From the NCBI GenBank assembly GCA_015493625.1, contig WGCT01000520.1, forward strand, positions 1-7,457: DNA of 7,457 nt, read 5' to 3'. The stretch comes from Draconibacterium sp. (GTDB taxonomy: Bacteria; Bacteroidota; Bacteroidia; Bacteroidales; Prolixibacteraceae). The notes under the pieces are model-generated. The model was given only the letters and a program-made list of their open reading frames with translations, did no database searches and was not told the DNA's origin. Shown here one piece after another: positions 1 through 6,183 of this stretch (its first letter is position 1; each line of letters begins with the position of its first letter). The position numbers and the translations under genes were made by a program.

Positions 1-716
1 CTCACATATAAATCGATGTGCTTTTTTATTACGTCATCATTCAACTCTTGCGCATAACTTTTAACATACTGGTAACTTGATGCAGGATTTTCAAAAGCAA
101 ATTCAATGCTTTTTCGCAAAACCCTATTTACTTTTTGTTGAGTTTCAGTATCAAATTTACGATGAATTACAATTCCTCCCAATGGAATCGGGCTTTTGGT
201 TTTCTCTTCCCACTCTTCGCCCAAATCAATTATTTTTTTTAGTCCTCGCTCTTTATACGTAAACCGGTTTTCGTGAATAATAACACCGGCATCGGCCTCG
301 CCGTCTAAAATAGCCGCTTCTATATCTGAAAAAAGATACTCCTTTTTCTCTTTTACCTTCGGAAAAACGATGCTAAACAAAAGATTTGCCGTGGTGTATT
401 TTCCCGGAATTGCCACTTTTGCATCGTGCACTTCGTCGGGGTAAATTTTACGTTTACTAATTAACAGCGGGCCATTTTTATACCCCAAAGCACTGCCCGA
501 GGTAAGTAGCTTGTAGTGGTTTGCAATGTGCGCAAATGCGTGGTAACTCAGTTTTGTTATATCGATATTGCCGGCAAAAGCATTGTTGTTCAACTCCTCA
601 ACATCGGCCAAAACAACATCGAATTCCAGTCCTTCGGTATCGATTTTATGATGAATTAGTGCATCGAAAATAAAGGTGTCGTTGGGGCACGTAGAAAAGC
701 CTAATGAAAGTTTCAT
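1..716 (-). CDS. mqnD: 1,4-dihydroxy-6-naphthoate synthase MqnD (C-terminus cut by window edge)
   Basis: MqnD turns cyclic dehypoxanthine futalosine into 1,4-dihydroxy-6-naphthoate, a late step of the futalosine route to menaquinone. Reading the minus strand from the ATG at 716-714 gives 238 uninterrupted codons to the window edge. The family is about 270-290 residues, so perhaps 35-50 are missing. Visible family features are the N-terminal LSLGFSTCPNDTFIFDAL, then VVLADVEELN and NIDITKLSYHAF, the ligand-binding fold of periplasmic-binding-protein type, SGSALGYKNGPLL near residues 73-85, PGKYTTANLL, and GVIIHENRF. His148 of the last motif lies where the Thermus enzyme has its proposed catalytic His145. 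The start is fixed by the conserved MKLSLGFSTCPND beginning. mqnB lies 29 bp upstream on the same strand, so the two are probably co-transcribed. No Shine-Dalgarno sequence is visible, as usual in Bacteroidota. Confidence 0.93.
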   Translation of the reverse strand, partial: MKLSLGFSTCPNDTFIFDALIHHKIDTEGLEFDVVLADVEELNNNAFAGNIDITKLSYHAFAHIANHYKLLTSGSALGYKNGPLLISKRKIYPDEVHDAKVAIPGKYTTANLLFSIVFPKVKEKKEYLFSDIEAAILDGEADAGVIIHENRFTYKERGLKKIIDLGEEWEEKTKSPIPLGGIVIHRKFDTETQQKVNRVLRKSIEFAFENPASSYQYVKSYAQELNDDVIKKHIDLYV

Positions 717-745
717 AGTTTAAATTTTGCTCAAAAATAGCAAAA

Positions 746-1432
746 TCAATGAACCTGAACAGCAAGATTTTTAAGAACCGAAAGTGTTGCCAATTTTAAA
801 TTTTCGAGAGCGAGCGGAATATTCCACTTCGACGAGTCGCGAGGTTCTACAAAATTAGAGATAGCACGAATTTGGGCGCACGCAACACCCAAAGCATTGC
901 AAACAAAAAAAACTGCGGCTCCTTCCATCGACTCAACTTGTGCCGAAAATTTCCGGTGTATTGCGTCGATGCTTGCCTTTTCCCCATGGCTTTTATTGGT
1001 TGTAATGCCACGAACTTTTTTAAAGTCTGCAAAGTCGATTAAATGCGAAGATTTTAACTGCCCGTTTTCGAAAGGATAGTCGTTTAGGTCGATAAACCCC
1101 GCTTCGAAAAGTGTTAAAAATTCGTCGGTTTTTTCAATTCCCAAATCGGCAAATTCATCGGAAACAACATTTACAATTTCGCCAATTTCGAGTTCGTGCA
1201 ACAAACTTCCGGCAATACCAATATTCAGAACTAAATTGTAGTTGCTATTGTTTAATGTTTGCGTTAAGTGGAATGTAGTAAATGTCGTTCCAATCCCCGA
1301 CACAAGAATATCAATATCTATTTCTCCAAGCTTATACTGTTTTAAAAAATCACTCTTTTCTTCAACAAAAACAAGCTCGTCGATTAGTAATTTTACCTCC
1401 ATTTGTGTGGCTGCAACTATCAGAATCTTCAT
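746..1432 (-). CDS. mqnB: futalosine hydrolase MqnB
   Basis: MqnB removes hypoxanthine from futalosine to give dehypoxanthine futalosine, the substrate of MqnC. The 228-residue product belongs to the PNP/UDP nucleoside phosphorylase-MTAN fold family and has its usual length. It shows MKILIVAATQMEV at the N-terminus, VSGIGTTFTTFHL (44-56), LNIGIAGSL (69-77), GEIVNVVSDEFADLG (84-98), the nucleoside-binding VESMEGAA (166-173) and ISNFVEPRDSSKW (191-203), whose Asp199 is the expected purine-N7 acid. MTAN (Pfs) and nucleoside phosphorylases share this fold, but the ESMEGAA and FVEPRD context and the mqnD gene directly downstream favour MqnB. No signal peptide, so cytoplasmic. It is divergent from folE; the ATG is the first residue of the conserved beta-strand. 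The enzyme is needed only where futalosine is made by the MqnA/MqnE branch. Confidence 0.93.
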   Translation of the reverse strand: MKILIVAATQMEVKLLIDELVFVEEKSDFLKQYKLGEIDIDILVSGIGTTFTTFHLTQTLNNSNYNLVLNIGIAGSLLHELEIGEIVNVVSDEFADLGIEKTDEFLTLFEAGFIDLNDYPFENGQLKSSHLIDFADFKKVRGITTNKSHGEKASIDAIHRKFSAQVESMEGAAVFFVCNALGVACAQIRAISNFVEPRDSSKWNIPLALENLKLATLSVLKNLAVQVH

Positions 1433-1446
1433 ATCCCAATTTTAAT

Positions 1447-1475
1447 AAAAATTATTTATTCAGTAAACCATCCAA
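1447..1475 (-). promoter_or_regulatory. possible promoter for mqnB-mqnD
   Basis: On the minus strand TTG (1475-1473), an 18-bp spacer and TAATTTTT (1454-1447) resemble the Bacteroidota -33 TTG / -7 TAnnTTTG pattern, with the last G replaced by T. The leader to the ATG at 1432 would be only about 10 nt. The region is very AT-rich, so chance matches are likely. Confidence 0.25.
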
Positions 1476-1484
1476 CTATTCATA

Positions 1485-1513
1485 CTGTTTTTATGAAAAA
1501 AAGTTAATCTTTG
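1485..1513 (+). promoter_or_regulatory. possible folE promoter
   Basis: AATCTTTG (1506-1513) is one base off the Bacteroidota -7 box TAnnTTTG. A CTG (1485-1487) sits 18 bp upstream, where TTG is expected at -33. Transcription would begin near 1519, giving a leader of about 17 nt before the ATG at 1536. No ribosome binding site is seen. This is pattern matching only. Confidence 0.33.
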
Positions 1514-1535
1514 TAGTAAATAAAATCTAAAAATT

Positions 1536-2159
1536 ATGGGTTCTCCAAAAATTAATCAGTCAAAAGGATACGAGAGAATTGATTCTTTCGACGAAGATCT
1601 TACAAAAGCGCTTTCCGAGAATTATAGAAATATTTTAGAGTTAATAGGAGAAGATATTTTTAGAGAAGGTCTCGATAAAACACCGGTGCGAGTTGCCAAG
1701 TCGATGCAGTTTTTGTTACAGGGCTACAAAACCGACCCGGTAGAGATTTTGAAATCGGCAATGTTTAAAGAAGATTACCGGCAAATGGTAATTGTAAAAG
1801 ACATTGAAATTTATTCGATGTGCGAACACCACTTGCTTCCGTTTTTTGGGAAGGCACATGTTGCCTACATTCCAAACGGAGTAATTACCGGACTGAGTAA
1901 AATTGCCCGTGTTGTCGATGTTTTTTCGCGCAGGTTGCAGGTTCAGGAGCGCCTCACAACGCAAATTAAAGACTGTATTCAAGACACGCTAAATCCGCTG
2001 GGAGTAGCAGTTGTTATAGAGGCGCAGCACCTTTGTATGCAAATGCGGGGCATTCAAAAACAACATTCAATTACAACTACATCCGATTTTACAGGAGCGT
2101 TTCAAAAAACAGCTACCCGCGAAGAGTTTATAAAACTGATTGGGACAAAACTGAGTTAA
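1536..2159 (+). CDS. folE: GTP cyclohydrolase I (type IA)
   Basis: FolE converts GTP to 7,8-dihydroneopterin triphosphate and formate, the entry step for tetrahydrofolate and, in many bacteria, queuosine. The 207-residue product matches the bacterial family (E. coli 222). The first ~25 residues are variable; the core begins at [16 protein letters not shown]. Visible motifs: [13 protein letters not shown] (45-57), [22 protein letters not shown] (94-115), [23 protein letters not shown] (119-141), [10 protein letters not shown] (163-172). Cys96, His99 and Cys167 correspond to the zinc ligands Cys110, His113 and Cys181 of the E. coli enzyme, and His98 and His165 to its catalytic histidines, so it should be an active zinc enzyme of type IA and not the FolE2 type. 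It is cytoplasmic and expected to be a toroidal decamer. It is divergent from mqnB and converges on the lactonase gene with 4 bp between stop codons. No pterin gene neighbours are present here. Confidence 0.97.
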   Translation: MGSPKINQSKGYERIDSFDEDLTKALSENYRNILELIGEDIFREGLDKTPVRVAKSMQFLLQGYKTDPVEILKSAMFKEDYRQMVIVKDIEIYSMCEHHLLPFFGKAHVAYIPNGVITGLSKIARVVDVFSRRLQVQERLTTQIKDCIQDTLNPLGVAVVIEAQHLCMQMRGIQKQHSITTTSDFTGAFQKTATREEFIKLIGTKLS

Positions 2160-2163
2160 TTTG

Positions 2164-3279
2164 CTATAAAAACTCGAGACAAACAGGAGCCGGAAGTTGT
2201 ATCTCATTTCCGGTAAACACGGGAGTTCCTGTTTCAGTATCTATTTTAAAGACGGTAATATTTCCACTTTTCTGGTTAGCCACCAGCATAAATTTACCAT
2301 CGGGGGAAAGCACAAAATTACGCGGCCAGTTCCCCTCAACCGAAACGGTTTTTAAAAACTCCAGTTGGTGCGAGTTTTCAAGAACTTTAAAAATGGTAAT
2401 AGAATTATGCCCGCGGTTTGAACCGTACAAAAAACGGCCATCCATTGAAATATGAACATCGGCACAATAACTTTCGCCTTCATAATTGTGTGGCAAAGTC
2501 GAAATTGTTTGAACAATTTCCCAATTCTTATTTGCTTTTTTTACCACCGAAATGGTTGAATTTATCTCGCCAATTACATAAATAGTTTTTTCATCGCTGT
2601 TAAATTCGAAATGGCGCGGGCCGGTACCTGCTGTAAGCTTAACAAATTGCTGTCCGTAACGATTTAAAATACCATTTTCTAAATGATAAATATTAAGTTG
2701 GTCGGTTCCTAAATCGGCACTAAATACGGTATTGTCGAAAGGCGAGAATTTTATTGAATGAGCATGTGCCGAGTTTTGATTTGGTTTATGCGGTCCCGAA
2801 CCACTATTCTGAATTACAGTACTTGCCGGCTGTAAACTTCCGTTGCTGCTAACGGGGTAAAGCGATGTTGTTCCGCCTGCATAAGTTGCAATGGCTACAT
2901 ATTTTCCATCGTTAGAAACATCGACCTGGCATGGGCCGGCACCGTTCGAAATCTGTTTATTCAGAAAATGCAAATTGCCATTCTCTTCAATTTTGTAGGC
3001 CACAACATAACCGCCGCTTTTTTCAATAGCAGGAGTTGTGCGCGAAACAGAATAGAGGAATTTTCTATCTTTCGAGATTTTTAGAAACGATGGATTATCG
3101 ATTCCTTTAAAAACTTTTACCAACGAAATTTTACCCGACCCCGAGTTAAAATCGCACAAATAAATTCCTTTAGCGCCTTCCGAAGTAAATGTACCCACAT
3201 ACAGTTTTAATGTTTTGTTTTGCCCGCTCGAAATCAGCGAGACCAAAACAAATAGTATTACAAGAAAATTATTCTTCAT
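2164..3279 (-). CDS. exported lactonase-family beta-propeller protein (6-phosphogluconolactonase-like)
   Basis: This 371-residue protein has the seven-bladed beta-propeller lactonase fold (Pfam lactonase, 6-phosphogluconolactonase of the E. coli YbhE/Pgl type). Residues 1-20 are a signal peptide: K3, then a hydrophobic run FLVILFVLVSLI and SSGQ, with no lipobox cysteine, so the mature protein should be periplasmic or secreted. Family blade motifs recur: KLYVGTFTSEGAKGIY (25-40), GAGPCQVDVSNDGKYVAIATYAGG (113-136), AHAHSIKFSP then ADLGTDQLNIY (171-198), GTGPRHFEFNSDEKTIYVIGEIN (218-240), DVHISMDGRFLYGSNRGHNSI (274-294), GNWPRNFVLSPDGKFMLVANQ (316-336). The fold assignment is firm. The substrate is not: an exported copy cannot serve the cytoplasmic pentose phosphate pathway directly, so it may act on another sugar lactone or have no lactonase activity. 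It is convergent with folE. The upstream region (3280-3544) is shared with the sigma-54 regulator. Confidence 0.88.
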   Translation of the reverse strand: MKNNFLVILFVLVSLISSGQNKTLKLYVGTFTSEGAKGIYLCDFNSGSGKISLVKVFKGIDNPSFLKISKDRKFLYSVSRTTPAIEKSGGYVVAYKIEENGNLHFLNKQISNGAGPCQVDVSNDGKYVAIATYAGGTTSLYPVSSNGSLQPASTVIQNSGSGPHKPNQNSAHAHSIKFSPFDNTVFSADLGTDQLNIYHLENGILNRYGQQFVKLTAGTGPRHFEFNSDEKTIYVIGEINSTISVVKKANKNWEIVQTISTLPHNYEGESYCADVHISMDGRFLYGSNRGHNSITIFKVLENSHQLEFLKTVSVEGNWPRNFVLSPDGKFMLVANQKSGNITVFKIDTETGTPVFTGNEIQLPAPVCLEFL

Positions 3280-3291
3280 AACAATATTGTT
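3280..3291. repeat. 12-bp perfect palindrome next to the lactonase start
   Basis: AACAATATTGTT is its own reverse complement and directly abuts the minus-strand ATG (3279-3277), in the place of the ribosome binding site. It could be an operator or an mRNA structure. It is AT-rich, so chance is a serious alternative. Confidence 0.4.
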
Positions 3292-3327
3292 TTTTTTATG
3301 ATGAAATTGATAAACAACTTCTGTTTA

Positions 3328-3346
3328 TAACCGGGAACCCGTGTTA
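3328..3346. repeat. GC-rich dyad in the divergent intergenic region
   Basis: TAAC-CGGG-AA-CCCG-T-GTTA forms an inverted repeat of 8 bp per arm with one bulged base, the only GC-rich patch in an AT-rich 265-bp intergenic region. It lies about 50 bp upstream of the lactonase ATG and about 200 bp upstream of the regulator ATG. A regulator binding site is the simplest reading. It is not followed by a T run on either strand, which argues against an intrinsic terminator. Confidence 0.45.
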
Positions 3347-3454
3347 AAACCTCATCGTGTAAAAGAATAAAAGTAGCATTTGATTTTTAATATACACCTA
3401 AACGAGCTCTATTTTTTATCGGCTCAAAAAAAAATATTTTCCACAGAGCTTATT

Positions 3455-3472
3455 TTTAGCTAAATTGCTAAA
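3455..3472. repeat. inverted repeat upstream of the response regulator
   Basis: TTTAGC, a 6-base spacer TAAATT and GCTAAA make a perfect 6-bp-arm dyad 72 bp before the regulator ATG. The rest of 3280-3544 shows no gene and no sigma-54 (-24/-12) box that I could find on either strand. A possible -7-like TATATTTT at 3519-3526 precedes the start but has no clear -33 partner. Confidence 0.35.
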
Positions 3473-3544
3473 CATTTTATTCAGGAAGAATAGGATAGCT
3501 TTTTTTCATAAACTTTTTTATATTTTTAGGCAAAAGAATTAGCA

Positions 3545-4900
3545 ATGACCAACTCCAAGAACAATAGTAAATACAAGGTGTATGTAGTTGAAGACAACAT
3601 TTTATACGCACGAATACTAAAGAAACAACTTGTAGACGAAAATTATCAGGTTAAAGTTTTTCATAACGGAACCGATTTTATTAATTGTATCGATGAAAAA
3701 CCCGACGTAATTACACTCGATTACACACTGCCCGATATGACCGGGCACGATGTTTTGAAAAAGATACAAGAAAAACTTCCCGACTCGAATGTTATTGTTA
3801 TTTCGGCGCAGGAGAATATTGATACTGCCATTAGTTTAATGAAAAACGGGGCGTACGATTATATAATGAAAGCACCCGATACGCGCGAAAGGCTGAGTAA
3901 CATTATTAAAAATATACACCGAACCGATGAGCTGCAAACCGAGAACCTGATTTTAAAAGATGCTATTAAAGAGAAATTCAGTTTTAAAAATTTAATAAAA
4001 GGAAATAGTCGCGAAATCGATCATGTTTTCGATTTAATGAACAAAGCAATTCAAACCAATATTTCTGTTTCCATTTCGGGAGAAACCGGAACAGGGAAAG
4101 AGTTGGTTGCCAAAGGAATTCATTTCAATTCGAAAAGAAGAAACAAACCGTTTGTGGCCGTTAACGTATCTGCCATTCCCGAAGGATTGGTCGAGAGTGA
4201 ACTCTTCGGGCACGAAAAAGGAGCATTTACCGGTGCCGATACACAAAAACAGGGAAAGTTTGAACAGGCAAATGGAGGAACACTTTTTTTAGACGAAATT
4301 GCCGACCTTAACCTAAATACACAAGCAAAAATTTTGCGCGTTATTCAAGAGCGGGAAGTGGTTCGTTTGGGCGGGTCAAAAACCATCTCTATTGATGTGC
4401 GAATAATTACTGCAACACACAAAAATCTGGCAGCACTGGCAGCAAAAGGCTCATTCCGACAAGATTTATACTATCGGTTACTCGGCCTGCCCATTGAAGT
4501 TCCACCATTGCGCCAGCGCGGAAACGATATTATTTTACTGGCTAAATATTTTTCCGACGAATTTTGTAAAGACAACCAAATGGATGCAAAATCAATCTCG
4601 TCGGATGCAAAAAAAGTACTGCTTTCGTATCATTATCCCGGAAATGTTCGCGAGCTGAAAGCCGTAATGGAATTGGCCTGCGTAATGTCGACACGCAATG
4701 TGATTAACCCCAACCATTTAAATATGAATGTTGAGGAGAATATGCAAAACTTGTTGGCTTCGGAAAAAACACTCGATGAATATAACCGCGAAATTATTTT
4801 ATATTTTCTCAATAAATACAACCAAAATGTTCGTATGGTTGCATCGAAACTTGGCATTGGCAAATCGACCATTTACAGAATGTTGCAAAAAGTAAATTAA
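3545..4900 (+). CDS. sigma-54-dependent response regulator (NtrC family, REC-AAA+-HTH)
   Basis: This 451-residue bacterial enhancer-binding protein would, once phosphorylated, remodel RNA polymerase bound to sigma-54 (RpoN). The receiver spans about 11-125: acidic pair Glu16-Asp17, phospho-acceptor Asp59 in ITLDYTLPDMTG, switch Ser87, Lys109. The AAA+ core covers about 150-385: Walker A GETGTGKE (179-186), the sigma-54 contact loop GAFTGA (226-231), Walker B GGTLFLDE (244-251), arginine fingers in FRQDLYYRL (304-312), sensor II PGNVREL (365-371). The C-terminal Fis-like helix-turn-helix (about 408-450) ends VASKLGIGKSTIYRMLQKV. All catalytic elements are present, so it should be a competent activator. 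No histidine kinase is next to it, so it is an orphan; its partner and target genes are unknown. After Lys109 the usual Pro is displaced by one residue (MKAPDT). Divergent from the lactonase gene and 186 bp upstream of lemA. Confidence 0.95.
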   Translation: MTNSKNNSKYKVYVVEDNILYARILKKQLVDENYQVKVFHNGTDFINCIDEKPDVITLDYTLPDMTGHDVLKKIQEKLPDSNVIVISAQENIDTAISLMKNGAYDYIMKAPDTRERLSNIIKNIHRTDELQTENLILKDAIKEKFSFKNLIKGNSREIDHVFDLMNKAIQTNISVSISGETGTGKELVAKGIHFNSKRRNKPFVAVNVSAIPEGLVESELFGHEKGAFTGADTQKQGKFEQANGGTLFLDEIADLNLNTQAKILRVIQEREVVRLGGSKTISIDVRIITATHKNLAALAAKGSFRQDLYYRLLGLPIEVPPLRQRGNDIILLAKYFSDEFCKDNQMDAKSISSDAKKVLLSYHYPGNVRELKAVMELACVMSTRNVINPNHLNMNVEENMQNLLASEKTLDEYNREIILYFLNKYNQNVRMVASKLGIGKSTIYRMLQKVN

Positions 4901-4942
4901 ACATTTGTTATTTGGGAAAAGCTATGTGGTTTGAGTATATTG

Positions 4943-4995
4943 TTATCTCGTGTTTTCTTATCTAAACGTTTCTTTATCTTTCGATAAATGAGATA
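4943..4995. repeat. phased TTATCT array with inverted copies upstream of lemA
   Basis: TTATCT occurs at 4943-4948, 4958-4963 and 4974-4979 (15- and 16-bp steps), each followed within 1-4 bases by CG. Inverted copies follow: GATAA at 4983-4987 and AGATA at 4991-4995. TTTATC-TTTC-GATAAA (4973-4988) is a perfect hairpin, and TATCTC (4944-4949) can pair with GAGATA (4990-4995). It lies about 90-145 bp before the lemA ATG. It could be a set of regulator sites or a folded leader. The low complexity makes chance possible. Confidence 0.45.
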
Positions 4996-5026
4996 CAGCG
5001 GTAAAATATTACCTTTCCCCGAATTT

Positions 5027-5051
5027 TGTGCCAATATTTAGCACATTTTTT
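5027..5051. promoter_or_regulatory. TGTGC-N9-GCACA dyad followed by a T run (operator or weak terminator)
   Basis: TGTGC (5027-5031) and GCACA (5041-5045) are perfect inverted arms around a 9-base spacer, followed by six T (5046-5051). It could end transcription of the upstream regulator gene, 130 bp after its stop, or serve as an operator just upstream of the lemA -7-like box. The stem is only 5 bp, so terminator strength would be low. Confidence 0.35.
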
Positions 5052-5052
5052 A

Positions 5053-5060
5053 AATATTTG
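5053..5060 (+). promoter_or_regulatory. possible lemA -7 box
   Basis: AATATTTG is one base off the Bacteroidota TAnnTTTG box and lies 26 bp before the lemA ATG. The nearest TTG upstream (5026-5028) is 24 bp away, longer than the usual 19-21, so the -33 element is doubtful. Confidence 0.28.
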
Positions 5061-5086
5061 TATTTTTAAAATAAAAGCAGATAATT

Positions 5087-5665
5087 ATGAGAAGGTTTTT
5101 AATTGTAATCATAGCCATTACAAGTGGTTTTTTATTTTCGAGTTGCGGGTACAACAAGATGGTTGATATGGACGAGCAGGTAACTTCGGCGTGGGCACAG
5201 GTTGAAAATGTTTACCAGCGCCGGGCCGACTTAATTCCGAACTTGGTAAATACGGTAAAAGGGTATGCAACCCACGAAAAAGAGACACTGGAAGGTGTTA
5301 TTGAAGCACGTTCAAAAGCAACGGCAATAAATATCGACCCGTCGAAAATGACTCCTGAAACCATGAAACAGTTTAATCAGGCTCAAGACGGATTATCGTC
5401 GGCATTAAGTAAATTAATGGTGGTGGTTGAACGGTATCCCGACCTGAAAGCCAATCAAAACTTTTTAGATTTGCAAGCGCAATTAGAAGGTACAGAGAAT
5501 CGTATTGCGGTAGAACGGCGTAAATTCAACGAAACAACAAAAAATTACAACGCCTATATCCGGAAATTTCCACGTGTTATTTATGCAGGCTGGTTTGGGT
5601 TCGAGAAAAAACCCTATTTCGAAGCACAACAAGGAGCAGAAAAAGCTCCCGAAGTAAAATTTTAA
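5087..5665 (+). CDS. lemA: LemA family lipoprotein
   Basis: This 192-residue LemA family protein (Pfam LemA) is of full length. LemA proteins are helical-bundle envelope proteins of unknown biochemical role. Residues 1-19 form a signal sequence with Arg2-Arg3 and a hydrophobic stretch, ending in a lipobox-like LFSSC with Cys20, so it is probably a lipoprotein. The residues after Cys20 (GYNKMVDMDE) show no obvious acidic surface-export signal, which suggests it faces the periplasm. Family hallmarks follow at once: GYNKMVDMDEQVTSAW (21-36), YQRRADLIPNLVNTVKGYATHE (43-64), EARSKA (73-78), VVERYPDLKANQNFLDLQAQLEGTENRI (113-140), VERRKFNETTKNYN (142-155) and FGFEKKPYFEA (170-180). It begins the LemA-TPM-TPM run; the next start lies 10 bp after its stop, so translation is probably coupled. 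No Shine-Dalgarno is seen. Confidence 0.95.
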   Translation: MRRFLIVIIAITSGFLFSSCGYNKMVDMDEQVTSAWAQVENVYQRRADLIPNLVNTVKGYATHEKETLEGVIEARSKATAINIDPSKMTPETMKQFNQAQDGLSSALSKLMVVVERYPDLKANQNFLDLQAQLEGTENRIAVERRKFNETTKNYNAYIRKFPRVIYAGWFGFEKKPYFEAQQGAEKAPEVKF

Positions 5666-5675
5666 TTAAGAAAAA

Positions 5676-6116
5676 ATGAGTGTTCAAAAATATTTTACCG
5701 AAGAGGATAAACTACAAATTACAAATGCAATTCGCGTTGCAGAGAACAATACTTCGGGCGAAATTAGGGTGCATATCGAAAAATATTGCAAAAGCAATGT
5801 GTTAGACCGTGCAGCTTATATTTTCGAAAAACTAAAAATGCACAAGACCGAACTTAGAAACGGAGTCTTGTTTTATGTGGCCATAGAAGATAAAAAATTT
5901 GCCATTTTGGGCGACGTTGGCATTAACCAAAAAGTACCCGATAATTTCTGGGAAAAGATAAAAAACGATGTTTTCGAAACGTTTAAAGAAAAGCGTTATG
6001 CCGAAGGTTTGGCCAACGGCATTATTAAAGCTGGCGAACAGCTTAAAGAGCATTTCCCTCATCAGGATGACGATGTAAACGAATTGTCGGACGAAATTTC
6101 GTTTGGTAAAAATTAA
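5676..6116 (+). CDS. soluble TPM-domain protein
   Basis: A 146-residue protein made almost wholly of one TPM domain (TLP18.3/Psb32/MOLO-1 family). It has no signal peptide and no membrane segment, so it should be cytoplasmic. Features seen: YFTEEDKLQITNAIRVAENNTSGEIRVHIE (6-35), the second strand RNGVLFYVAIEDKKFAILGDVGINQKV (61-87), then FWEKI...FKEKRYAEGLANGIIKAGEQLKEHF (91-127), which is the domain's C-terminal helix; an acidic tail (QDDDVNELSDE) follows. TPM domains have been reported as acid phosphatases in chloroplasts, but the bacterial members' activity is not established and I do not assign one. The start ATG is 10 bp after the lemA stop in A-rich sequence. It probably works with LemA and with the membrane TPM protein encoded downstream; that rests on gene order, seen widely in Bacteroidota, and not on any motif. 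Confidence 0.88.
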   Translation: MSVQKYFTEEDKLQITNAIRVAENNTSGEIRVHIEKYCKSNVLDRAAYIFEKLKMHKTELRNGVLFYVAIEDKKFAILGDVGINQKVPDNFWEKIKNDVFETFKEKRYAEGLANGIIKAGEQLKEHFPHQDDDVNELSDEISFGKN

Positions 6117-6183
6117 ATAAAATAAAATATTCATGATAAAAGATTTCACACACAGAAATACGATTTAGTTGAAACACTAGTAT

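Noticed and set aside
77..262. Short plus-strand open frame of 61 codons
   Set aside because: It lies fully antisense to the well-conserved mqnD coding sequence and has no supporting features.
3404..3425. GAGC...GCTC stem next to an A9 run as a terminator
   Set aside because: The stem is 4 bp with a long loop, and the homopolymer is A after the stem on the plus strand and lies before the stem on the minus strand, so it is wrong for termination in both directions.
5028..5043. Possible sigma-54 promoter upstream of lemA
   Set aside because: A GC at 5041-5042 fits the -12 element, but the -24 position holds TG instead of the near-invariant GG and the flanks match poorly.
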